DNA of 64,000 nt, from NCBI RefSeq assembly GCF_001039355.2, contig NW_019773513.1:1514250-1578249 (forward strand), in the 5' to 3' direction. Shown in pieces: positions 14,101 through 25,000 of this stretch. Origin of the DNA: Lingula anatina (Eukaryota; Brachiopoda; Lingulata; Lingulida; Lingulidae). Made by a program: the position numbers and the translations under genes. Under the pieces are notes generated by a model that did no database searches, was not told the origin of the DNA, and was given only the letters and a program-made list of their open reading frames with translations. Numbering within the stretch: position 1 is the first letter of the stretch; every line of letters starts with the position of its first letter.

Positions 14101-17100
14101 ACTATGCTTCCTAAGGTTCATAGTTTTCCACCAGAGAAAGTGCATGCCTGTGCTTATCTTCAATTCCAACACACCAAATTCTCGGAGGGTATTGGTGCAG
14201 ACTGTATCACTGCAGGATATGGTAAGGGCCAAAGATAAATCTCTACTGGAGAACTTAGATTAACTATCACTCTCAAACAATAGCCATTCTGTATAATGTT
14301 TGAAGCAGTTATTTTAAGTTAGTAGATTATTACTATACTGACTTATCATGGAGCACTTATTGACTCAAATTCCTAGTCTTAAAAGTTGAGTAAACCACTC
14401 CACAATTGTATTATAATTCATCCCAGGTTTCTCTCTTAGACACTACAATACTGGGACCCGTTCCAAACTTCGGCTTACATAACAGAACAATTTGACTTAT
14501 AGCCATGTCTGGAGGTGGCTGCATGAGAATGGAAATTTGTGATTTATTATGCCACAAGACTAATTTGTCACCAGATCTACTCCAACGTGCATGTTGTCAA
14601 TTTGTTATCAATGTTTTGTTAAGTTAATTGGTATTTTCCTCTGTGAATGGTTATTTTTGGTTCATTCAGGCATGTAAGCTGCCGTATCATTTTCCAAATT
14701 ATTTAATCCTGCTCTCTTTTCGTAATGGTGTTCTGTTCACAAGAAATGTGTGTTTTCAGAAAAGCTATTCTTGACAGATGGTTAAAATGACTAAATTATC
14801 ATGTGAAGGCAATCAGCCGTTATACTAATAACTGTTTGCTCATACCTGGGTTGCTAGCAATTTGGAGACAAACTGTAAATAAAGCTATAAAAAGAAAAGC
14901 CAGGCCATATGCTTTTATAGAACTGGTTTATCTTCTTTGTAAGGCTGATAACAGTGTTGTTAGATCATTTACGTGGAAGTGTTTCTGTAATTGTACATAC
15001 TTACGACTTGATGGAGCACTTGCTATGGTTTGCTGAGTGCTGTGAGTGCTAGCATCTCTAAATATTCTTGTTACTTCAAAAAAATTGTTTTGCAGGGACT
15101 TTTTAACATGTTTCTGTTTTTTCTCAAACCTTTGATCAAGTTTTTAAATGGCTGACAAGTTAAAGAAGGCAGATGTGAAAGATTACAGAGCTACTTGGGG
15201 CACATGGGTTTTCAGAGCATTGAATCCAAGGCAAATATAAACTTTTTTTAGGAATATGTACTGTTTGCTTTGCTAGATCAGAGTTGGACCTTAAATGTTA
15301 TATCAGTGCTATGATATCTGGTGTAGTGGATATATGTATTTCTATGTACCCAGTGCTACACTTTGCAAGACATCTTTATCTGTGATAGCCTTACAAAATT
15401 GTTAATGGAATAGGGAAGAATTGTACCATCAGTTCACACTATTTTGTCACCTTTCAGCAGTTGCTTTCTTTGACAGCTATAAGTACCATCAGCTAGTGTG
15501 CCACTGGCAATACTCATGGTTTTAGCCGCAACCCTTCTCGTATGGTTCTGTGTTCTGTCACTGTTACCACTTCCCTTCCTAGACTACAATGTCCAGTGTC
15601 CCCCCCCCTCCCCCCTNNNNNNNNNNNNNNNNNNNNNNNNNNNNNNNNNNNNNNNNNNNNNNNNNNNNNNNNNNNCCCCCCCCACACCCCGTCTCTTGGA
15701 ATTAGGTCACATATTATCTCAACTTGAACCCCTTAGGTTTTGAGCTCTGTCAGTGCATTTCCCTAGGTGTGACACTTGTTGCAGTGCATCCTTGTCGAAA
15801 TTTTTGAATTTTTAATGCTTTATTTTAAGGTAAAATGAGACAAAATTTAGTAAAAATTAAGATTTTTTGCAAAAAAAAATTGTTTGTGTCAATTTTTAGA
15901 AACTACTAAAAACTTAACCTTGTATATTATGATGAGGCATTACATTTGGGTTTGGGGTCAGTCAGTGCAAAATCACAGGAGAAGAAGCCATTACATATTG
16001 AACCTAATTCTGGAACTGTAAAAACTAGTGATCTCCTTTGTTGCATTTTGTGGATTTTGTCAAGCTCAACACTGAGAATGGTGTCTTTTTTTTTCATACA
16101 GTTTAGGAGTTGCACTATTTCATAAAGTACAATGTTGCAATGCTCAGTCATGAAAATAAAATGTGAAATATTCCAAATTAAGTTGAGATACACCCATAGT
16201 TACTATTGAACTTGAATAGGAAGTCTTACTGTTGCCTAAAATTTGACCTTAGATCTACTTTTCACCATACACTGTACTTTGCAAATTTTTTTACCCTTAT
16301 GTATCCAAAACTGGCAGAGATACACCTATAGTTACTATTGAACCCTTGTTTTCAACATACATACTCAACATACTCCTAAACACCAGCTTTTCTGTATTCT
16401 TCTCAACCCCAGGAAGAGGCTTGGTAATCTGTTAAACTGATTGCATTCAGCAAGAGTCCCCTTGGAGTTAGATCGATCCAAGTAGACCGATGGTTTCTAT
16501 TGGAATGAGTCCTCTGCCTTAAATTGTTGTTCGTGTTAAATTGCATTGGGAAGTGGTGTTAAGAATCAGTAAGTTCTGCTCTTTGGAGCAAAGAGAAAGA
16601 GCAGCCATGCAGGGATAGAAGAGCTTGTAACCCATCTACTGATATGGTAGATGTTGACATCTGAATTCTCACCAAAGTGTCAGTTGAGCTTTTTGTTTTC
16701 CGCGATGAAGGAAAAAATATGAAATGGATCATGAAGCGCAATTATTAACTGCAACATAATGCAGTTTGCATCTTTCTAAATTGACCTGCAGCATGACTAA
16801 AACCCTTTGCACATTTTTTTTACACGAAATTATGGTAATACCATTCCCAGAAAACAGGAATGGTGTGCTGTGTTTTTTCACACTCAGTTAATTACTTACA
16901 CCCACCATTGTCAGGGCTTCTGCTTGGCAGGTGGCTCATGATTCCTGCGCTCATCGTCACCAGACAATCTAGATTAGAAATGTAAATTGAAGCCACCGTA
17001 ATGGTTCCAACTCCTAGCATCCCAGATATCTTGGTGATTTTTCTTTTCAGTCCTAGTGGTAATGACCCTTGCTGCTTGGTTGTTAAGGTGTAGCTTCCTA

Positions 17101-19709
17101 ACAGATATTCATGCCTGACCTTTTTGTGCAGATTTTTTTGTGTGTGTGTGTGTGGTTACAGGTGTTTTTATATAGAATCTGATGAGGGAATGGAAACAGA
17201 TGGCAGTACACTAAGTGCTTAGTAATTTTTTATAAAGACGCCTTTTAAAGTAACTGCTCGTCAAAATAAGTGTACTGTCAATCAATGGGTATAAATAAGT
17301 CATTGCAATGATTGCTAAGTTGTCCAGAAATAAAGTGTAACTTAAATATTTTTTGGCCTCTGCATTGTGAATAATTTAAAGCAGCCCAAAGTCTCGTGTA
17401 CTGATGTAAAATCAAGCATGATTTTTGCAGGATTAGGAGGGGAGTGGGGTCAGAAATAATGGCAGATGAGACAGTGTGGTGCATCAAGGAATATGATTTA
17501 TCCATGGGAATTTTTTTTCTGGTTGTTTGCTTTTAGGAATCTGTAGAATTACATCTCTTGCACAGCATTACTGATTCACGTCGTTAAGCATGTTAATTTT
17601 GAGTTTTGAAATGACCTTCTCTGTGCGTAGTTTCATCCTTATTGTTAAAAGGTAAGCCCCACATGGTTTCTTGCATATTTTCTAGTCTTGTATAATGTCA
17701 CACAGTCTGATTTTAAGATGATATTGTATATACAGCATCTTATCAAGCATTCTGAAGTTTGTGCTAGCTATAATTGTAACAACAGTTAATTTTTTTCTGA
17801 GTATTTTGATTTTTCTTAAGTATAAACTTCAGTTAAGCTACAAACTGGTTTTAAACAAAGAGAAAAAGTATAATAGAAATTATTTTTCAAAGTCTTAAGA
17901 AAAACACCGATCAGCCAAATGCTTTGTCTGCTTACCATCAAGGATGATTTGATTCATTGAAAAAAAGCATATGAATAATTGTAGGAGTAAGTTCAAATTA
18001 GGTAAACTCAAAGAGGAAAAATGGGATCCATTGCACTGGTTGGTTTATTAATAAAATGAATGATAAAGTAGGAAAAAGGTCAAACCGGTGTTTATATTTT
18101 TGCAGTAGTATGGATTTGGCCTTTACCACTGTGAGCTTTGATTTCATTTGACTGGTCACTTAATTTGTTACCCTAATAAAGAAGAGCAGAATGATCAATG
18201 GTTCGTGGGAGATCTCCAATTCATGACCACTTCTGGAAAGTGGTAAAGGATATTGTTCCTCTTTGAGAAAAATAATTTCCTTTGGAATAGGCAGTGGACT
18301 TGCGTTTGATGTATGCTCATTACCACAAAGGAAAATAAAAGTGTTTTATTGAGCATATATCAAGAGAGAATTTCCCATGTTGTCCGTATTTTAGAACAAG
18401 AAATATTGCTTGAAACCCGTATCATGACATATAAGCCTTGTATCTTTCCAGCTTCAGTGTTATTTGACAGTTATTGTAGCCTCCCAAGTTCTAAGGCTGT
18501 TTCTGACATTGTAAGCAATCCTTCTGTTGTCAGGGTTTTCAGTTTCCTTTGTTTGATCACCAGTTATTGTCGGGAGGACCACTTGAAGTTCCGCTTTGTC
18601 ATTTTTGTAAGGCTTTGTGTATGATGTTCTGAGAAGAATTAGCTGTATTCTCCAGAGGGGGTCATCCCTCCTTTTTTTTTTTTTTTTTTTTTTTTTTTCT
18701 TTCAAATAAGGTACCAAGTGGTCATTTGCTTCAAGGAAGGTAGTGATGCTCTGGCAATACTTTTTTTTTTATTTGAAAGGTGAATGGACATCATTCATTT
18801 AATGTTGACAAGATATGTTTGATAGAAACAGTGCATGGTTACAAAATGTGTATGTAGACCACATTTTTATGTTTCTTTGGTACATCCTGAAATTAATTCA
18901 AATTATGTGACTTTAAAAAATACTCTGTCATCTCTAAAACCACTTATGTCTGTCATCTCTAAAACAACAAATGCCTCAGATCTTGCCTTGGAAATATAGT
19001 TCCCTTAATAAATATCTTAAAGTTTGATTAAGCTGTCGCACGGTGCTAAGGCAAAAAAAAAGTTTTCTTATTGTCAATCCTGTTATTCAGGTAATAGAAC
19101 GTGTTAAGATTTGCATATTAAGTGAAAGTCATTACCACAGTTCAATAATGACATTTCAAACATTTCACTGCTACACATTATCATATTGTTATTCTGTGAA
19201 ATATGATTATTCTTTGTCATTTGTGTATTAATAGTGAAAAAAGTTTTTTTTTCTGAAAATACTACATAGATGTAGATTTAGATGTACTAGGTAGTTTTTT
19301 TCTACCTATGAGGCTTTACCCCTGGAATTCACATGGACTGATCAAGAGGGGAATTCCGTAAATGGTCTAAACATTGTGCCTCATAGTTGGAAAAGCACAT
19401 TAAGAAAAAATGTTGTTTTAAGCAGATTTTTATTGTTGAATAAATATTGATATTAATGCTTATTTTGTAGATCATCCTTACTTCGTGGCGGTTCAGTACC
19501 ACCCAGAGTATATCTCTCGCCCTCTCAAGCCATCGCCGCCATATTTAGGCCTCCTGCTGGCCTCCGTGGGAAAACTCCAGAGCTACATTGCCAGGGGATG
19601 TCGCAGCTCCCCGCGCAGTCTCTACTGTGATGAGTCAGACTCCATATCTGATGACGATGAACTTGTGACTCTTGTAGAAAAAGCCAGTCTGAAAAGTGAT
19701 CAATTATAA
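1080..19709 (+). CDS. CTP synthase (glutamine-hydrolysing), 5'-truncated by window edge
   Basis: CTP synthase makes CTP from UTP, ATP and glutamine in the cytosol and is the last step of de novo pyrimidine synthesis. Thirteen exons join in frame: 1080-1180, 1443-1559, 1820-1903, 2525-2605, 3356-3510, 4116-4248, 4428-4516, 4867-4961, 5216-5322, 5965-6061, 7630-7685, 8054-8150, 19471-19709 (stop TAA). All introns are GT-AG and the phases agree throughout. The visible 482 residues begin at VPHITDA. Synthase-domain motifs are [13 protein letters not shown] (exon 2) and [17 protein letters not shown] (exon 3). The glutaminase domain has the oxyanion strand PGGFGVRG (exon 8), nucleophile Cys287 in GVCLGLQ (exon 9), GGTMRLG (exon 10), and His414 and Glu416 in [10 protein letters not shown] (exon 13). 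Human Cys399, His526 and Glu528 all sit at a constant offset of 112, so there is no net indel across this part and about 112 N-terminal residues lie off the left edge. The tail after residue ~445 is Ser/Asp-rich, like the phosphorylated tail of animal CTPS. The donor after 7685 (GTGGAT) is weak. CTPS1 versus CTPS2 cannot be decided. Confidence 0.96.
6066..6243. repeat. Dispersed repeat, copy 1 (CTPS intron 10)
   Basis: Shares an ordered series of words with 8406-8600: ATACATTTTGTA, TATGTCCCACTTT, CTTTCCTGTTCCTT or CTTCCTGTTCCTT, GATGGTGATG or similar, and AGAGAGAGACTTGG. The copy starts only a few bases inside the intron after the exon-10 donor. No coding capacity or terminal structure is visible, so the class is unknown. 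Confidence 0.75.
6627..6785. repeat. Hairpin-headed dispersed repeat, copy 1
   Basis: Begins with a 13-bp stem and 4-base loop at 6627-6656: AGTACCACCAGCG, loop TGTA, then CGCTGGCGGTACT, with one mismatch. It continues CATGGTTTTAGTC and CCGTCTCGTA. A second copy at 15482-15600 keeps the stem and the following CATGGTTTTAG. Both lie in CTPS introns. No protein is encoded; a SINE or MITE fragment is possible. Confidence 0.7.
6686..6739. repeat. 9-bp GC-rich minisatellite, six units
   Basis: Six tandem 9-mers alternating GGCTCCGTN and (A/G)GCTCCGNN form a local GC-rich island in AT-rich intron DNA. It lies inside the hairpin-headed repeat; the copy at 15482 lacks it, so it probably expanded after that copy inserted. 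Confidence 0.85.
6786..7629. other. Remainder of CTPS intron 10
   Basis: No coding or RNA signal recognised. It ends in a long T-run (about 7608-7626) as the polypyrimidine tract of the exon-11 acceptor. Confidence 0.5.
8406..8600. repeat. Dispersed repeat, copy 2 (start of CTPS last intron)
   Basis: Partner of 6066-6243 in the same orientation, diverged by substitutions and small indels. The shared words occur in the same order and end in an expanded GA run (TAGAGAGAGAGAGACTTGG). Confidence 0.75.
11077..11137. repeat. (AT)n microsatellite
   Basis: About 30 uninterrupted AT units, lying 17 bp before an inverted-repeat element. Confidence 0.98.
11154..11385. mobile_element. MITE-like element with 30-bp terminal inverted repeats
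   Basis: The left end 11154-11183 (GTCCAGTGAAGTCCAG...CTGCATTAAGA) is the inverted complement of 11356-11385 with 4 mismatches in 30. A second inverted pair lies inside: GTGGATCAAATGTGACAACC near 11227 against GGCCATATTTGATCAGTGG near 11332, both next to a CCCACTTAA or TTAAGTGGG word. There is no ORF, so it would be non-autonomous. I cannot fix a target-site duplication. A diverged relative of the inner half is at 53050-53125. Confidence 0.7.
12931..13022. repeat. Poly-C tract and (GTTT)n
   Basis: Eighteen Cs at 12931-12948, then (GTTT)n from about 12997 to 13022. Simple sequence within the intron. Confidence 0.95.
15482..15600. repeat. Hairpin-headed dispersed repeat, copy 2
   Basis: AGTACCATCAG pairs with CTGGCAATACT (two mismatches), then CATGGTTTTAG and CTTCTCGTATGG as in the copy at 6627. 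It runs into poly-C and then the N gap. It lacks the GGCTCCGTN minisatellite. Confidence 0.65.
15601..15684. other. Assembly gap (59 N) flanked by poly-C
   Basis: Ns fill 15617-15675. The bases on both sides are nearly pure C, so the gap is probably a C-rich simple repeat that could not be sequenced or assembled. Apparent ORFs across it are meaningless. Confidence 0.97.
16185..16343. repeat. 27-bp direct repeat, 132 bp apart
   Basis: GAGATACACC(C/T)ATAGTTACT... occurs at 16185-16211 and 16317-16343 with one mismatch. The intervening sequence shows no further periodicity. Confidence 0.8.
16440..16515. repeat. Fragment of the palindromic MITE family seen at 55.2 kb
   Basis: GGAGTTAGATCGATCC...GACCGATGG...TATTGGAATG aligns with the right arm of the element at 55197-55410 (GGAGTTAGGTCGATCT...TATGGGAATG). 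Only this arm is present. Confidence 0.55.
18672..18698. repeat. T27 homopolymer
   Basis: Uninterrupted T-run followed by CTTTC. Simple sequence; read as A on the other strand it could be a retroposon tail, but no upstream body is recognised. Confidence 0.95.
18924..18973. repeat. 25-bp tandem duplication
   Basis: Two adjacent copies of TCTGTCATCTCTAAAAC followed by CACTTATG or AACAAATG. Confidence 0.9.
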
Positions 19710-20920
19710 TGGACAAATTCTTGCCATAATGAGTTGTATTTATACTGTTGAAGTGGATGTAAATGCATGGCTGTTGTGAGATGTGCATTCTTCTTTTGTG
19801 ACAGTGACTTTTTATTATAGAGAATTTAGTAAAAGCATTTCTGCTACAAATGTAACAAAACTCTAATATGTACTAAGAGGTACTTTACTAGAAATGTTTG
19901 TTTTGGTTTTATTTTATTCTCCTGAAATACAGATGTATAATTTTTTATTGTTTATTCTAGACATTTTGTAGTGCTTAAATTTTTTTTTTTGCATCTTTTC
20001 AAGAAAATATACATTTATTTAGCAACTCAGTGCATTTTCAAACAAATGTTTGTCATTCAGAGAATGATAGTAATCTCAAATATTACAGCAAATGTTCGGA
20101 ATCCAATAAGCTTATCACCGAGTTGCAACTTTAACTGTGGCAAGATGTCACTCACCAACTTATTTTGTACTTATGTAATATTGCAGTTGTATTGATTTTA
20201 ATCCTTCTTGTAATTACAAGTGACTGTTTCCGCATAGAAGATCCAAGATAGACATTCGGAGCAGTGCATTTCGGCCTATTGCGCGTGTAAGTCTAAGGTC
20301 ATAGATTACATGTTGTTACTTCACAAAGAACAGTATTATGTTTCTAGAAGTAAATTTGATATCACTGTTTAAAACCTTGTTCCTTTTTGTTTCATTCCAG
20401 TGTATAAACACATTGAATTGAAGTTATTTGAATTAACTGAGTTGTATTGTCGTACTGGTATCAGTACATGCTCATATGCTGCCCTTAGAAAAAATATATC
20501 CTTGCATGTATATGTACCTGCATTTACATGTCTTTACTTTTATAACCTCTAAATATTTAGATGCTTCAAAGTGTTGATGTAATGTATAATGTTTTAAATA
20601 CTCAGCTTGACATTTTCTACAGCAATTTAGTAATGAATCATTCATAATCATTTTACTGAGCTGTTGGCGCCATAACATACATGTAAAAGATTTGTTACAG
20701 AGAGGCTGAATGAGTTGAGGTAGTAAGTATGTCCGACTTTTGAAATTTATGTTGACCTTGTGTCAGTATAACAGGAGTTGATCTCCTATTTGAACAATTG
20801 AAGTGATATTTAAGGGGTTCAGATTAAAATTTAATAGACTGCTGGAACATTGGTAAATGCATTGAGGAGAGAGAACACTGTATATGCATGTTTATAGTAC
20901 AATAAAAGCTGATCATAGTT
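19710..20920 (+). other. Probable 3' UTR of CTPS
   Basis: AT-rich non-coding sequence after the CTPS stop. The first exact AATAAA I find after the stop on this strand is at 20901-20906, which would give a 3' UTR of about 1.2 kb. Transcript evidence is lacking. Confidence 0.5.
20901..20906 (+). terminator. Candidate poly(A) signal for CTPS
   Basis: AATAAA about 1.19 kb after the stop codon. A weaker ATTAAA lies at about 20823. Confidence 0.45.
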
Positions 20921-21682
20921 GTATGTACGAAAGTCTCAATTTTGGTATGAAATTACAATAACAATACCTTTAAGTCATAACACATTGGATCGCCCTTGTT
21001 CAATAATATTTATTAAATAATTGATGACAATTTGCGAAATAATTTGCGAAAACAAAAAATTGAACGTTTTTTGTGTGGTAAGGATGCTAGTGTCGAACTC
21101 TGAAGTTCAGAGTACCTCGTAAACCGCCGCTACCAAAAGACTTCATGCTTTGAAGTATTACGCTACAAGTTATGTTTGCGCTAATGCCTGAACCCTTACA
21201 AAATAATTTCACGATGGCATTTAATAAATTCTAAATACACGGAAGTCTTGTTGAAATTGCGCCGACCAAACTACGAATAAAGAAAGCTTATTATGGCTTA
21301 AAAGAAGACTGAAAGTCCTAGAAAACCCGTAGATGCGTTTAATAAAGAATCAGGCGTTTAATCATACAAGCGTTAAGAACAATGCTCTATGTCAAGTCAA
21401 TCTGTTTCTTTGATCAAATTTTCGGAAATGAAATACATTCTTTTGATTGAAAGCTTTTTTGCTTCAAAAGACTTGTGAACAGCGGCGCAGCCGTCATCAA
21501 AACGGATGATCTTCATTTCAAAGCACAAAGCTTTTGTCCCAATTTCATGGCGCTCATTTGGTAAAAAGGAATGTCTCATAAACGATATTTGTTGATTGGA
21601 CCCAAGGGTTTGTGCTTGTAAACATGATGTGTTCGCAAATACTATTTATACACTTGTTGTACAGACCTTATAAACGGATAAG
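20921..21682. other. Intergenic, nothing recognised
   Basis: Contains a small perfect inverted repeat CTCTGAA-G-TTCAGAG near 21099 but no gene-like signal. Confidence 0.5.
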
Positions 21683-22043
21683 GCGTTATCTAAAACGAGC
21701 CTCAGATTCGTGAGCACAAATACCCAAATTAACGACTCCAGCCGCGAATTAACGTAGAAGTACTTGCCACAACCATAGCGTTTCATTACACAAACCGTTT
21801 ATCCGGTTATCCGGTATGTTCCGTATGTGACGAAGGTTGTCGAGAACTCATCGCTGTCGTATGATAAGAACCCATAGGGGGCCTTGGTATACAGCAAGAC
21901 CCGGTTGCAAGTTGGCCAAATTGTATGTGCTATGAAACGTCAAGCTTGTGGCAAGTAATTCTACGTTGGGATTGTTAATTCGTGGCTGGAGTTGTTAATT
22001 TGTGCGTTTGTGCTCCAAAATTTAAAGCTCATGTTTGATAACG
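21683..22043. repeat. Large imperfect inverted repeat (foldback-like)
   Basis: The left arm (about 21683-21792) and right arm (about 21923-22043) are inverted copies. Paired blocks are GAGCACAAA with TTTGTGCTC, CAAATTAACGACTCCAGCC with GGCTGGAGTTGTTAATTTG, CGAATTAACG with GTTAATTCG, TACTTGCCACAA with TTGTGGCAAGTA, and CGTTTCAT with ATGAAACG. About 130 bp of unpaired DNA lies in the centre. There is no ORF; it looks like a non-autonomous DNA transposon or foldback element. Confidence 0.7.
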
Positions 22044-25000
22044 ACAATTAACGTTGATGGACGGGAGTAATGTGCGCTTTCGATTATCTCCGGCGCATAA
22101 CGGAATGTGCCGAACGGGGACTCGTATTTCGCAGTTTATAATTCAATAAACATTTTTTATCCTGGCCCTGTGAAATCGCAGTTTCAGTCGTGATTTATTT
22201 TTAGTATCAATTAACACTCTCCATCATAACAAATGGAAAATGTTAATGATAAAATGGGGTACACAGAGGACATCTTAAGATCACTTCCAGACATAATATT
22301 TGATTTTGCAGAATCCATCACTCTCTACGAGATGATTTGGCGCACAAGAGGTATTTCCGTACTTTCAGTTTGATGTTTATTTCGCTTTATGAAGCTGCTG
22401 TGTGATTGAAGATTATGAAACCGACCCCTTGATCTCCGCTGCAGGCATCAAAGATCTTAACAGTTACAACTTGTTTGGCTATTCGCAAAATATGCCTCAA
22501 CTGGCTTGTTATTTTAAGTTCATACCCGAGTGTTTACAAAGATCTAAATGATCATGAAAATGATTTTCGCGAACTTTGTTTCTAAATGATAAAGATAAGC
22601 CTGTAGTAATTTGATGTGAAAATTGGCAGTTGCCATTTTTATCTTAGCCAAGAGAACTAAGAGTTGCGAAACGATAAACACGTATCGATCTTGTTCGTTC
22701 TTTTCTCTACATTACATTTTCACAGACGCGTTTTGAATGTTGAGGTACATGCACACTATCCTACGAACATACGACGCTGGTTTCATACACGAAAGATATA
22801 GAGGTCACAAGGTCACAAATTGTTATATTCACTCACAATTAACACTACAAAAAATGTCGAGGCAAAATACGCTAAAAGCAGATGACTTTCTCTCCTTAAT
22901 TCTAGCGACTTTGGGGAACCAAAATTTATTTCTTTTATATGTTTTTTATACACCACCACCACACTCCCCTTCTTCACGGAGCTGCCAAATATGATTGATC
23001 CAAAGCTCTTTACTTATCTACTTTGCTGCTGCAGTTTGCTGTTAACAAAATTTTACAAACCAAATTGCAAAACATAAATTTAAAGGGAACGCTAAACAGT
23101 AGCGTTCTGCCGGTAAAGCGATTACAAATTAAGGCTGGATTAAGTAGAACGTTTCCTTAACAATCTGACGAAAGAGGGTTCTACAACAGGTTGGCATATT
23201 TTCTTTTCTTTTAATCCAGGCTTGACATTTGACATTGCAAATTTCCTTGACGACATACTTCGTAAATTTGACGATCACATAAATTGATTCCACTTTTGCC
23301 TTTACACATGTGCAGAGGGTGCACAATTGTCTGATGTTGAGCAATTTGCCTGATTTTCATGTTCAAAGCTCTTTGACAGGGTACGTATCCCCAATGGATT
23401 GACACTGTCGTGTGGCGTCAAACTTGGATCGACATTTATTTCCATGTGGCCAACTATCTCTCTGGTGGTGCCTGCACAATTATGGCCTATTACAATAAGC
23501 AAAAATGCGACTTTTCACCACCATTCCTAAGTAAACGGTACTGATATCCCTAAAGCAACCGCTCTTTTCTAGCATTCTAACCCACATCCCAATGCCTTGA
23601 TAACCTATGAAAGTCTCAAAAATGTGAAAAACGCCAATTTGGATTCAAAAATGCTTGGAGCCAACAGATCACCGAAAAAAACACAAAATATCACATGCAC
23701 TGTTGTCGGCAGTTAATTGGACTTTACAACTCGAACATCCAGTGTAATAGCATGTCTATCCATGTAGTATCAGCTGTGATAGACAATTCTGAGATAGACA
23801 ATGAGGTAAAGTAGCAGCCTCCCAGATTTGCCTTTGGTATCTTGAAGGTAACATCTCGACACGCTAAGCCAACAATTGTGAAAATCATCGTAGGAAGGTG
23901 GGTTGGTTAAGGGGGGGGTTGTGGAGGGAGAAGGTTGCTACATGTATTTTGTAGATTATTACACCTCTAGAAGAATTCTAGGCCTCTGAGCGGTCAGTTA
24001 CTAACCTCCGAAATCAGGGGCTTCCAAAATAGTTTACAAAATTTAAGTATGAGCACACAATAATTTTGTTACAGACAATTAGCGCACCCTGTTCTTCATA
24101 CCTTGGTAATATCGGTATAATAAAAGGAATAGCGCACAGCCCATCATTAAAAAATGGGGCATTTAACCTCTTGTATCTCATCTCCGGTTACAATAATTTT
24201 TGGAATTTGACCATGCATGTCCCCAACACCTGTGAACTATTCTCACGGGACGTGATATTGGCCTGAATGTAAACATATTTTGTTATGTATACTTCATAAT
24301 CATTTGCCATTTTGGTGAAAAATACCACAGATATACTTCAATACAGATATGTATGACAATTGATGTGTCACAAAAAACTTAATTCTTGCAAAAAGCACTC
24401 TTATCAGCATGAAATAACTTGTAAAAAGGCAACATGTTAGAAATTGTTCCAATAATATTATTCTTATTTGGTTTGATACCTGAAATCAGTATCGTATTTC
24501 AAATAGATACAATTTAGAATGGCCAGACAAAACAAACAATTTCAGTGAATAATTCCCATTTCTAGACAATATTTTTGAAGGCTGATAGCAAAGTACACAT
24601 AAACTACGGATTATTTATACACACTGCAGATATGCCTCACAAACCAGTTTGAACACAGCAAGAATCTTGTCAATTTTAGAATATCATAATTATAGTAAGT
24701 ATTGGCTGTGGTACAGATTGATCGTGACCAGATCGCGAATCCTTACATGTACACAGTCGATTATTGATTGGTGTATTTTAGAAAGCTACTTTATTACATA
24801 ACACGTGGCATGAAACCAGTGACAAACTGTCATTATAATGAAATGACCGGATATCGTTATAGATGTTGGACCGGATGGCTCTGCCGCTGTATGGATGCGG
24901 ACGCGAATCCCAACATGTTCGTTTGTCTAATTTGTCTGAAATTAACAGAACTACTTTATATATTATATATAACACAACTTAGAGTATCTAGTACAGCCAT

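Larger units (their letters stand above)
8151..19470. other. 11.3-kb last intron of CTPS
   Basis: Donor AAAG/GTAATA after 8150 and acceptor TATTTTGTAG before 19471. It holds simple repeats, a 232-bp inverted-repeat element (11154-11385), dispersed-repeat fragments (8406, 15482, 16440), and the N gap. None of the short open frames on either strand has a recognisable motif or codon pattern, so I annotate no nested gene. At 11.3 kb it is much longer than the other visible introns (roughly 0.1-1.9 kb). Confidence 0.85.

Noticed and set aside
15498-15743. Frames across the N gap
   Set aside because: They include undefined bases and poly-C.
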